The translations under genes and the position numbers were made by a program. A model generated the notes under the pieces. It worked only from the letters and a program-made list of their open reading frames with translations. It was not told the origin of the DNA and ran no database searches. Shown here piece after piece: positions 23,170 through 34,785 of a stretch of 64,000 nt of DNA (within the stretch, counting starts at the first letter, position 1; every line of letters begins with the position of its first letter). The stretch is from the NCBI GenBank assembly GCA_018857735.1, contig JABMCL010002494.1:10001-74000 (forward strand). The letters run 5' to 3'. Source of the stretch: Alviniconcha marisindica (lineage: Eukaryota > Mollusca > Gastropoda > Provannidae).

Positions 23170-26100
23170 TTGCTTCAGGTTTTATGACACTGAATATTGA
23201 ATAAAAAGAATGCAGTGTTACACAGCAGCTATTTCTGGTAGTCCAACTGCAGATACCTTAAAATAATAAAGAACCAACACATAAATGATAATTTAACAAA
23301 AATTATAAAGAAGCGATTTGAGAGAAAAAAATCTTTTTTATTTTTAATCCGCTAGACCTTACCTATAAACGAAAACAATTATAACAATGATCTCATTGTG
23401 CTATTCTACAGTATCACTTTATTGGGACTGTCTTGCATCGGTGTTGATTACCTTAAAGGAAACACAAACGGGGCAAAACAAAAGTCGAAGCCTTTGGTCA
23501 TGCAGTTCAGAAACTGACTTTGTAGGCGACTGTATTCTAGTAATAACTGTCTGGCATTGTTATGTCAAGGTATAATCGTATGCATGTATGTGTACCGCTT
23601 TCCAAGAGTTTTATCAGGGATATTGCGAGATAGTAGTTGCCGTTTCATCTGTACAAACGTTGTAAGGGGTTCGTTTTCTTGCCGTTGTGTTTGCGATGAA
23701 GTCAATAATGACTGTGAATAAAGTTTGCGATGAAGTCAATAATGACTGTGATTTTTATAATGCGAGTCATAATAAAATTAAAGGGACGTGTACAAATCAC
23801 TTAATGGCAACAAAGAATTAATGCATTTTAAAAATTAAGTTTATGGCATAAACAAATAATACTTTGTTGTTCTTTACATGAGACTTTGTTGTTCACGGTG
23901 TCATTGTTTTTTTGTTTTTTGTTTTTAATTCTTGTATACGTCAAAATACGAAAGTTCGGTTTTTGTCAGCTTGTTGCCACGCGCACAGTTTGTCTTGTAA
24001 AGCCCTAGGTTGGTGTGTATAAACTGACACATAGACGCATTTGAGTGGCTTGGGCGGAACAGAAATGTACTTGATGTTGTCGATTACAAGGTCATCTAAG
24101 TTCAAAACAAGTAAGTACATACTTCTGGTTTAAATCTTTCACTCCAGACTATGAAAACAGAAGTAAAAGATCAATAAGAAATGGACCATTTTAGGTCGAA
24201 GTGTAAGTGTAGAAAAAAACAAAACAAAACAAAAACAAGAAAAGAAAAAACAAACAAGCAAGTAGTAGTTGAGGCGTTATATTTAGATCTGGAAGACCTT
24301 AAACGGGGGGTGGGGTGGGGGGGGTGGGGGGGGGGGGAATGGAGAGACAGAAAGTCGTACTCCCTTCGTAAAGAGCCTATTGGGCGATGCATCAGTCCGC
24401 CCTGGAGCCGAATCTGATTTTGGGCCCACACTGCCAAGCAGAGGGGTTATCAAAATTCTGATCCTGGTGGGGACCATTATTATGTCAGACACGTGTTTCG
24501 CTACCTGAGTAGCTCATCAGTGACCACCGGCATATAATGGTGAGAGGATATCAGCCCAACACTAGCGAAAGAAAACCACCGTCTAGGTGGTATACTCCGC
24601 TTGCATGGGAGAATGCTCTCGGCTGACACACCCAAGTAGCTCTAAATGAAGGGAGACGTTATTCAGAAAAAGTGAAAAAAGGTTCTGTCATTAATTAGCG
24701 GTAAATTTTAAATGTTAAGAAAGAATTCTTTTTTTGAAATGCTGAATTTAGGAAGTTTGAGAGTATTTTGCAAAGAAAAGTAACTCTGCAAGTACGAATA
24801 CTCTATGGATCCATAAAGGATGCATGAGAGTGTTAGATCTAGAAAAAATGGCCACAAAGGAAGAAATTAAGAAATGGACCATGTGATGATTTGCCGCATT
24901 GCAAAGTTGGCCGATGGGGGGGGGGGGGGTTTTCAGCGTCTCAGTGAATTGCCTTTCGTCTAGTTACACTGTTAAGAGCCCGGAGCCAGCATCGCGCGCT
25001 GAAAACGAAACACTGGCAAGAAAAACAAGCAACTGGCAGTACGCGGCAGAAAGCTAGGATCAGTCGTCGGATCCAAAGAATAAAACGAGGGCAAAAAGTC
25101 TTACAGTTGGTTCCTTTGCTTCGGCCGCCAAATGTTTGTGTTTGTGAGAAAGCCCCCCATGAGGGATACTCGCTCTGCTTGGTGGAAGCAAAAAGATGCC
25201 AGCGAAGTCTTTGATATCAGGAAATACGGCAGGGCTCCGGAACAGGGTGTCGCTCCGATTGCCTGCATTTGTTCATGTTTGCGAAGGAAACAAGAAAACG
25301 GCAGTTAAAATGAAGGGGCTTGCTTAGGAAAATGATTATCGTTTAGACAAAGGAACTGGCAGAGGAGAGAGAGGGGGGTGGGGGGGGGGCCGGAGGGAGA
25401 GAAACACAGAACCAGAGAGAAGAGAGATCAACTGGGATTGGGGTCGAAGTAAGTGCAAAGAGTGCGTAAAAACACTGGTTTCTACATGTCTCCGGTCTGC
25501 TTTCTCATGCCCCTGACTCGATTTTCCAGAAAACACTGTTTAGAAGCTATATTAATGTGCACATTAACACTCCACAATAATGAAAAATACTCCTGCGTCT
25601 TAAAGATTCCACCTGGTTACTGTCATACTGACAAGAAAGAAAAGGAAACAAATAAATAAACCAAACATCCGATGATGTCCGATTTCACCACTTCAAGTTG
25701 CCGCGCTACACCTGAGCAACCACGGGGGAAAAATCGAAAGCTTCTGTAAACAAACATGGAACGTATGTGGACCGATCAAATAATTTACAGTGTGAAAGGG
25801 AATCATGAGCATTCGCGATCTTCTTCGCAGATGTTCTCCCAGTATGTAGTGCCATAAGATCATGCACACGGCTGGTTGTTTACAGGGAACAAACGATACG
25901 TGCTAAGGAAAGACAAGCGTCACGAATCAGCGACAAGGTCAGTGGTTTGGACGAAATTTGACCGCTTCTTGAAGCATGGAACTGATCGATCTTGGTCATG
26001 CTAGAAATGAAAAGTAAACTTTTCTCTATTGATTAAATCATCGCATGTGAGACGGTTCTGGGCGAATTACCAAGTGTGTTTTTTTGGTTGTTGTTTGTGC

Positions 26101-26240
26101 TGAAACTGCCGCAGTTCCCCTGTGAGAACGACGACTATTCAAATACGTTGACATGCCCATAGTTGTGATCTCTCAGCTGTTGAATATACAGACATCGGTC
26201 AGGACGATAGAGAAAACTTTCATTACAAATTGAGTTATGT
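23170..26240. other. Non-coding stretch
   Basis: Holds a short tandem duplication at 23.69 kb and a dispersed TTTTAGGTCGAAG...GGAAGACCT unit at 24.19-24.30 kb that recurs at 29.54-29.64 kb. G runs occur at 24.3, 24.9 and 25.38 kb. No coding region was recognised. Confidence 0.5.
23688..23756. repeat. Short tandem duplication (38-bp offset)
   Basis: TTTGCGATGAAGTCAATAAT with GACTGTGA occurs at about 23689 and 23727. Confidence 0.9.
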
Positions 26241-26249
26241 GCTGTGGGG

Positions 26250-26250
<1 letters not shown>

Positions 26251-26283
<33 letters not shown>
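26251..26283. repeat. G homopolymer (about 33 bases)
   Basis: Uninterrupted G run in otherwise non-coding sequence. Confidence 0.97.
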
Positions 26284-26284
<1 letters not shown>

Positions 26285-26560
26285 AGGGTCTAACATACGG
26301 ATGAACACGCCGCTCTCTGTTCTTATTTTGTTTTCAGGTGGAAAGAGAGAGCTGCAACAATAGCATTTATTAATGCCGATGCGGATGTCACATTTGATCT
26401 TTAAGTGGCTCCCGATGTTTTATAAGTGCAACCTTTTCAGGCTTCCTCTTGCATACTTTCAGTAGGTTGCATCATTCCTGTCTGACAGATGATTTGACTG
26501 AAACCACGCGTCGCTGACAATTTTTTTTTTTTAATGCAGGCATTTGACATCATAACCCTT

Positions 26561-26912
<352 letters not shown>

Positions 26913-27679
26913 CAAACATGCATTACTCATGGGGTACAACCATCATTTCCTTTCCATCTGTTCCTTTGTGTGTTCCAGCAGCAACGAAATCCATACCCCC
27001 CCCCCCCCTCCCCACCCCCACCCGGCTCCCATCCCTCATTCAAGCGTTGCACCTAGGCAAAGATGCCGGGTTCTCGCGTCGTCCGAGCATTCTGTCAGCA
27101 GCTATTGGAGCTTTCGCAGTTTCGTCGCGGCTACCCAAGACGGCGTTTAATTAAGTAAGAACAAACATTGTTCTAGTGCGAGCCAGCGCAAGGGGGACCC
27201 CCGCGACACACAGGCCCCAAACAGCGGTAGGTGATAGGGAGGGGAAGGGGGGAGTTGGAGTAGGGAGAGGGGCTGGGGACAAATGGGGGCTCCATGTAGG
27301 TATGTCGTAGACCGAGCTGCTGTGGCTAGTGCAGGCCTGAGCTTTGGCAGAGGGTCGATTTCCAAGTGCAGGTGGGCAGGAGGATCGGCTGTGAAGGGGG
27401 GATGTACTTATGTCCTCATCGGAAGCAAGCAGCTAGGGCACAAGGTACGTTTTTCAGTCTGCAACTTTCTTTTGCCTTTTTTCTGTTTTATTTAATAAGA
27501 GAGGACGATGGTAGGATGGTTCATTAAGATTTTTCCGAAATTCTCTTTGCTTCTGTTTGATTGATTGCAGTAGTATCTGTAGTTTATATTATCGTAGCAT
27601 GTGCTCTGTCAAAAGTATTATAGCTTTCAGCTCACGTTTGACTGCACATAGTCTGTTTTATTAACCATCAGTCTAAAAC

Positions 27680-27838
<159 letters not shown>

Positions 27839-28203
27839 TAACTTTCCCGCATATAGATACATACTGTTTCGGGGACTGGACTGTAGCTCCAACCCCCCCA
27901 CACACACACACACACACACCCCTATCCTAAGGCAAACAAAAAAGTCTGTTGAACAAAACTTTTGTACAAGTACAGGTTAAACGAATACGTTGAACGCGTT
28001 ATTTTCTGTCCAATAGTGAAATGCCCTGTGTCAAGTTGACATAGGTTTAGTGTGTTGGCACTGCACCTAGGAGCATTTCCCAAGTAATTAACGCTAGTGC
28101 AGACGGCGAAATCTTTACATACTAACCTCGTAAAAACTATCCTCAACAGCCAGTTTTAGTTGGGGTAGGGCATTAGTCAACCGTAATATAGTCTTTTACA
28201 GAG

Positions 28204-28214
28204 CCCTCTGTCTC

Positions 28215-28259
<45 letters not shown>

Positions 28260-28285
28260 GTCTCTGTCTGTCTCTGTCTCTCTCT

Positions 28286-28349
<64 letters not shown>
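28204..28349. repeat. CTGT/CT microsatellite
   Basis: CTGT tetramers grading into CT dinucleotides. Confidence 0.95.
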
Positions 28350-28350
<1 letters not shown>

Positions 28351-29683
28351 ACCTGAGCTGACTATGGTTGATGGGACGTCAAAAACAAAACAAACAAAAA
28401 ACTGTCTCTCACCTCTTCTTTTACGTCTTCTTTTTTTGTACTATTCTGAACTTGTGTAGGAATGAATCGGACAGGTAAAACCAACTGCTGTCAGTAATCG
28501 AACCACTGAAACTTTTCCAGTGAAGTTGGCTTAAAGCAAAACATACTTACCTTAGCTACTGGAAATAGATCAACATGAAAATGGAACAAAACGTCAAAAT
28601 TAAACTGTTATCTAATGAAACGGACAGACGCAGACGGGTTTTTGTCGCGCCTTCCCCCTCGACGCTCACACACACTCACTCACTCACTCACTCACACGTA
28701 AACAAAAGCAATGAGCGTCGAACCCCCACCCCCCACCCCACCCCTCTCTCTCTCTGCGAATACAAAACATACTTCTGAAAGTGTTCATACAATATGTGAT
28801 AAACGTTGAAGAACATGAAATCTTTTGGGGTGCATTTGCGGGTTTGATCTATCCGATGAAAAGCTTGACAAGATGAAGCTGCTTTGCCTTGTTACGATTT
28901 CGGACTTTGTAAAAACTTCTAGATAAGAACGTGAAAAGAGTCAATTTTGAAGGCGAATTCAAAATGAATTATTCGTTGAACAAGGACACGTTGAGCATGT
29001 TCCCCCCCCCCCCCTTTTTTTTTGAGGGGGGGGGGGGGATGCAACTTACTTGGTGACTATGGCTGTCAGAAGTGTTTGAAAGCAACAACACACTGTAAAA
29101 AAAAAAAAAAAAAAATCGCTCATCCAGGATTCCCTCTAGAATAGTGTTCTCCTGAGGCCCGGTGTGTAAGTCGGCAAGCCCCGATCCCGTTTTGAGCGTC
29201 TGAAAAACAGAATGGGGCAAAAGAATTGAATCGGACGCGAAAAGGGTCCAGGCCTTATGCTGCCAAGGAGTTTCTCTGTTAAGGGAGTATCTTTCTTCTT
29301 TCTGTTTTAGTGTGCAAACAGATTTAAAGGGTACCGTTTACCCATTCGCTGTTCATCCAAAAAATTGTGTTACTCTCTGGTGCAGATATCCTTTTCTGTC
29401 CCTTTATAGCCGCGCTTTGTCTGTCTGTCTGTTTCTGTCTCTGTCTCTCTCTGTCTCTGTCTCTCTTTCTCCTTCTCCCTTTCCTCACTCCCACCCCCCT
29501 CTCTCTCTCTCCGTTTTTTTCTTCTTCTTTTAAAATATATTTTTAGGTCGAAGCGTAGAGAAGAAGAAGAAAAAAATAAAACAAAAAAAGAAAGAAAGAA
29601 AGTGATTGATTGTTGGGGCATTATATTCACGTCCGGAAGACCTAAGAGTATGATCGGGGGGGGGGGGGGAGCCTATTTATGTA

Positions 29684-29741
29684 CCTCAGTCCCTTTCGGA
29701 GCCATACATGGCCATATATATGGCTCCGAAAGGGACTGAGG
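29684..29741. repeat. Perfect 22-bp inverted repeat, 14-base loop
   Basis: Arms 29684-29705 and 29720-29741 (each CCTCAGTCCCTTTCGGAGCC plus AT) are exact reverse complements. The loop ACATGGCCATATAT region is itself partly palindromic. Confidence 0.95.
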
Positions 29742-30030
29742 CACAAAAATACAGAAATAATAAAAGCGCGTCTACAAAGGGAAACAACTAGATATAGCTG
29801 CACGTTGTGTGCTTTTACAACTAGTTTGTAAACGATACCTTACTGTCATAGAAAAATTAAAGAAAAGAAAGAAAAAAGAAGACTATTCCTTTCAGAGAGA
29901 ACCTAAAGAAGGGGTTATGTTATGTGCAATCGTTTATCTCTCTTTATGCTAGGTACTTTCATTATCTTTCTCTATAAACAAAATTTTATTTTTTATTTTT
30001 CAGTGCTTTTGCAGAAAGTCTCTATTGTGT

Positions 30031-30049
30031 ACACGCACGCACGCACTCA

Positions 30050-30109
<60 letters not shown>

Positions 30110-30112
30110 CGA
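30031..30112. repeat. CACG tetranucleotide array
   Basis: About 20 CACG units with one CTCA interruption. Confidence 0.97.
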
Positions 30113-30119
30113 CCAATTC

Positions 30120-32293
30120 AAAAGGTCATAAGTATGTCGGGATTTTTCTTCTCCATTCATTTATGGCGAACATCCGATTGAACTTACCTTAGAAAAGTAA
30201 AAAATGAACCTCAAATGTTGTTACTTTCTGCAATTCCCAAGAGCCAAAACTAATTGCAATGTGTGGTTTATCTCCAAGTAGTCCTGTTCTGTTGGAGAAC
30301 ATTCTGGCACCTAGGCAATAAACCGCTGGCTGTTTCCGCTGCCCTACGACACGGTGCGGCGCCTGCAGTTCCAGAATTTTTCTACAGAACAATCCAAAAA
30401 GCAGCCCGAGTCATTGATAATGCATTTACACCCTCAGGACCTTCCCACCCTCCCGCTTCCTCTTAGCCAGGTCGCTCTCTCCATGTCGTCTTCAGCAGCC
30501 AGACGATAAGCCTGAACAAGTCTGTAGCGAAGCTAAACGATAAACTCCCTCCCTATGAATGCCCCGAGATGATGACCTTTGCGATAGACGCTCGAAGTTT
30601 GTTGTAATTATACGCGGATTCCCGGCATCTCACGAAGCCCAAGTCGTTCATCATGTTCGTAGAATGAGCGTCGTTCCGGAGGGCCTCGCTATCTTGAAGC
30701 AGGAGTTTGGCCACAGTCTGAACAGAAGGCGTCGCTGCCGTGGTCTGGTGGTTGATAATCTGAGCAAGGACTGGTCACTGAGAATGTGCAGATGGCTTTA
30801 GAGCTGCCATTTGGAAGCCGTGGAAAAAGTTGCAGTAAAGTACTCTCCGAAGCTTTCTGGATTCAGTTTTGAAAATGCTTAATTTCATTGACGCTGCCCC
30901 CCACCCCCGCTCTCCTATAGTGGTACAATGATGGGTCTTTATTTTTATGCATAGCTTTAGTCTTTGGATGCACCTTACCTTGCCAGAGTAAATATGTAGG
31001 CATATTCGTGCTTTGAAATCTACAGTCTGACTAAAGTGATGCAAAGCTAGGTATAAACTAAAAGAGATACTGTCGTTTACACTTTCAATATAAAATACGA
31101 AAGTACTATTTCAGGCACGTCTGTTCAAAATGTTCATCAAAATAATGAAGACACAAAGAACAAGACTATGTTTTGCAGGCACATCACTTGACTGAGAACA
31201 AAAGGAGCCGTAAATGAAGTAAATCAAAACAAAGCAGAGTGAGAACAAACTGGAAATACAGAAATAAGAAATGAACGGGGATGAATTTTAAATGCACGTC
31301 ATTTCTTCTGACTTTTATCTTTGTTTAAAAAATAATAATCTTCTGCCTCTAATTATTGCCAAAAGAAGTAACACACAAACTGATACAACTAAATAATAGT
31401 GTTTGTTTGCGTGCCAGCCTGTATCACCTTGGTCTGTCACACACAGTCGAATGGCCATGTGAGACAGGCCCACAACCCCAGAGCGTGTTCTGCAGTCCTG
31501 CCCCATATTATCCTAAGCATGGACACAGCACTGGCCCCAAAAAACACTCCTGCAGAAAAGCTGTAGGGATCTGAAGAGGACCTGGTGCAAATAACCAGCT
31601 TTAATAATAAGAACCACCAAGTTCTCAGAACAATCCGGGAACGCTGAAGAAGAAAAGAAGATGTAAAGGGCATTGTATTACTTAACGAGCTGTTTGCGCT
31701 TCTGTATATCACAAATTTCCTGACCTATGCCACTGAATGAAGAATCACCCTGAACTTGTATGTACGAGTCCTCCGGTTTTATTAGCAATACTGTCGTGAA
31801 AATAGTCGAGCGAGAAAGAGTGAAAGAACACAGTACAACACCACTAAGCTCACTCGACCAAGACCAAACATGGCAGCGCCCATGCACCGAGACACGGCAA
31901 GTGAAAACGTAAATATTGTTCAAGGGTTGATACTGTGATTCAACAAGAATGTAGCAATGGGAGAAAGTGAATAAAGATTGAAATGATAGTTAATACACAA
32001 GCACATCTGATCGATACTGCAGATAAACTGTTCATGTGAAAAATATTTAATATTTATACTGTGAGAGAGAGAGAGAGGGGGGGGGGGGGGGATTTGAACT
32101 CAAAAACTTGATTTTACAAGGATTAAAGAAACATATGTGTACATAATTATATCAAACACGAATGAAAGAATGAAAATTTATATAGAGAGCATAAAAACAT
32201 CCACACAAAAACTTGTGCGTTCCTAGCACCAGAAGCGCACAATACATACATCATTCAGTTATGCAAAACAGAGAGAGAGACACAGAGAGAGAC

Positions 32294-32330
<37 letters not shown>

Positions 32331-32640
32331 GACAGAGAGAAAGAGAGAAACAGACAGAGACAGAGAGAGCTACATCCAGCGTGCTTTGATAATTCAGTCA
32401 GAATATTAATACATTTTACATTAAGATAATGATATTTTACCCAAGCGACTACGAAAGAACTGCTGAAGCAACGAAAACTGCACTCATGGAAATCGTGAAC
32501 AAGGAAGAAAGAAATGGAAGAGTTATCTCGCCTGAATCATTAGAATACCCGGCTCGACCACAGGACCCAAAACACGTCATTCCAATCACAGCTCAGCTCG
32601 CACAGACACACAGATGATAGACACACAGTCACGAAGAAGG
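30120..32640. other. Mostly unexplained stretch with weak open frames
   Basis: Between 30250 and 30800 two plus-strand frames of 70 and 80 codons have non-repetitive composition and a fairly high GC content. I could not match either to a family, and there are no convincing splice borders. They may be remnants of a mobile element. A GA/CAGA tract lies at 32272-32370. Confidence 0.3.
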
Positions 32641-32834
32641 CCACACAAAGGAAGAAGCAGAAAACGAATCGGTTTCTGATTCTCGCCGTCCGCGGTTGAT
32701 TGTCGGTGTAACTTGCGGCATTGGAGTGTCCGCGACTGCCCCGACACCGAGCGACCGTTGGACACGCAAGTGAGCGGATTGTCCCTGTCTTCCTCGATAA
32801 AAATACGAGCGGGGCACCTGCGTGGATAATCAAT

Positions 32835-33076
32835 TGACGTCAACACATAATCAGCTGGCGTCATCGAACGCGCGCACGTCCAAAAATGTTTTTGTGCGGT
32901 TTACGTCATGGGTTCCATTTCTGGCGTATCGATCAATAGCTGAAAGCTCCTCCTACGTCAACACCACTCTCAGAGTGTCGCTAGCCGATTGATCGGGTCT
33001 AAAAAAGGCATCAATCGAGCCACATTTAACCATAGCTGACAAAATGAGCCCCCCATAAATAAGAAGAAAAACGTCA
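32835..33076. promoter_or_regulatory. Cluster of cAMP-response elements (candidate enhancer/promoter)
   Basis: A perfect CRE TGACGTCA lies at 32835-32842, followed by GCGTCA near 32858, TTACGTCA at 32901-32908, CTACGTCA at 32953-32960 and AACGTCA at 33070-33076. That is five CREB/ATF-type sites in about 240 bp, in DNA that is CpG-richer than its neighbours (about 32650-33130). An A/T-rich ATAAATAAG at about 33054 could act as a TATA-like element, and CCATTTCTGG near 32915 is one base off a CArG box. Vertebrate NR4A genes are CREB/SRF-controlled, which makes this a candidate distal enhancer or alternative promoter 12.8 kb before candidate exon 1. No clear donor follows, so no first exon is called. 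Confidence 0.4.
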
Positions 33077-34249
33077 ATCCCTTCCCGTTTCGTGCGCCTG
33101 CCCATTCCATTTGCCGCCGACGTGCAAGTCGTCTGTAGTAAAGTTGGTCTTGTGGAATAAACTGCGCTTGCTTGACTTTGCGGACAACTTCACGGTTGTG
33201 GTTTTACCTCAGTCACGAATTGGAAACATCAACGGAGACTGTATCATACGGATCATATAAAAATCAATGTAGCCTTTGTCAAATTCGCACAGGTTTTAGC
33301 ATGCTTATAACATCTACTGTATCTAAACAACATCCACGCCAAAATTAAAAATAGCCGCCTTCCCTTATGTTCTTCAGATATACACGAAACTTACTCTAAC
33401 CACTGTGTGCACGATCTTGTTAGTATATGTAGGCTTAATAATAATACAAAATTTGAAGTCAGCTGGATAAGAACTTAATACAACGCTTAATTATCTTTAT
33501 GCTACTGCTATTACCCTCAAATAAAATCAAGACCACCCAAACGGGTATGCAAGTGTAAAGCTTAATGGACTCTATGATTACATGCGTTTGAACGACTTAC
33601 TTAAAAACTGTCTGCGACAAAAGGCCAACGTTACGGTTTTTGCCAGAAATGTTTCTATTATTTTCCTTGAATACATTCTCAAATCAGGAAAAGTGTATTG
33701 TGCGTGATGCTGCCTACATATGCAACAAGGCAAGGTTTTGATTGAATGAGATCAGAACTTAAACGAGAGAAAGAAAAAGTCAGTTTTATATTTTCAAGAT
33801 AGCTATGACCCGTTTATCAAGTTACTGTAATTGACTCTGTTATCGACTGGTAGAACTAAGTAGAAGTTAGTCATGCAGATTTGATAGATTTCGCTTAATT
33901 TAAACAGCGTCCAACACAAGAAATTCTAGGTTGCTGTTTAGGCAGGATATGTAACAGTCATTTCCACTGAAATCAAAGATTTTCCCGGTCAAAGTCATAA
34001 TTAATATTATTAAAATTTGTCCGACGCGTCTTCGTAGGTTGTGGTTTTCGTCATCACGTTTAACCAGCTCGGCTGACCGCTTAATTTTTGTGATCGAGTT
34101 TGCATTTAAAATATGAGAATCCCAGCTTATTTTGTCATGATTTTGATGGTCGCAAAAAACAACAACTCATAAAAACTAAATAAATAGACGAAAGACGGAT
34201 AAATAATGATTAACACATACATGGTCTGGTCATGGTCTCCTTTTCTCTC

Positions 34250-34318
34250 GCTCACTTACTCGCTCCCTTTGGTCTTGGACAAAGGGAGCCATTGAGTGAG
34301 CGAGCGAGCGAGCGAGAG
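34250..34318. repeat. Imperfect long hairpin
   Basis: CTCGCTCACTTACTCGCTCC with CTTTG is followed, after GTCTTGGA, by CAAAGGGAGCCATTGAGTGA and GCGAG. The arms are near-perfect, with the right arm extended by GAGC repeats. Confidence 0.8.
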
Positions 34319-34395
34319 AGAGAGTGCAAACATTTTTTCATCAATTATTTCGTTATATTTGTCTTGCGTTTTGTTCTAGTTTAATTTGCAAGTAC

Positions 34396-34489
34396 ACGAA
34401 ACGGGTTTGAATTACTCTCATCATCCCCATTGTTATGGATTAACGAAACGGGTTTGAATTACTCTCATCATCCCCATTGTTATGGATTA
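34396..34489. repeat. 47-bp tandem duplication
   Basis: ACGAAACGGGTTTGAATTAC ... CATTGTTATGGATTA occurs twice, starting at 34396 and 34443, without visible differences. Confidence 0.95.
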
Positions 34490-34689
34490 TCGTTTTGCAG
34501 GAATAATCCGTCAACCCCCCCTCGCGCCTCTCTCTCTCTTTAGATTCTTTCTCTTGTAACAACGTAAGAGACATTTTGTATATGATATTATAATTTATAT
34601 TGTTAAATTCATTGTACATAGTCCTGTGGGTAAGTAAATATAATAGATTTTTTTTAAATGGGGGGGGGGGGGAGTTAATATCACCTCGA

Positions 34690-34785
34690 TGTGAACAGAC
34701 ATAAAATGAAAGTTTGATTTGATTTGATCTGTCTCTGTCAGTCTCTGTCTGTCTGTCTGTCTCTCGATTAATAAAGTATCTTCAT
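34690..34785 (+). mobile_element. Possible LINE 3' terminus fragment
   Basis: A CTGT-rich tract ends in CGATTAATAAAGTATCTTC followed by ATCGTCATC. The ATTAATAAAGTATC ending resembles the other LINE 3' termini in the window. No coding remnant was recognised. Confidence 0.3.

Noticed and set aside
22178..23187. Proline-, glycine- and serine-rich open frames of 90-200 codons
   Set aside because: They span the C39 and G48 homopolymers and adjacent repeats, and have no splice, start or homology support.
32540..32864. Minus-strand frames of 92-97 codons beside the CRE cluster
   Set aside because: Two frames overlap in a CpG-rich stretch with fewer stops, and neither has recognisable domains. A bidirectional promoter cannot be excluded but is not supported.
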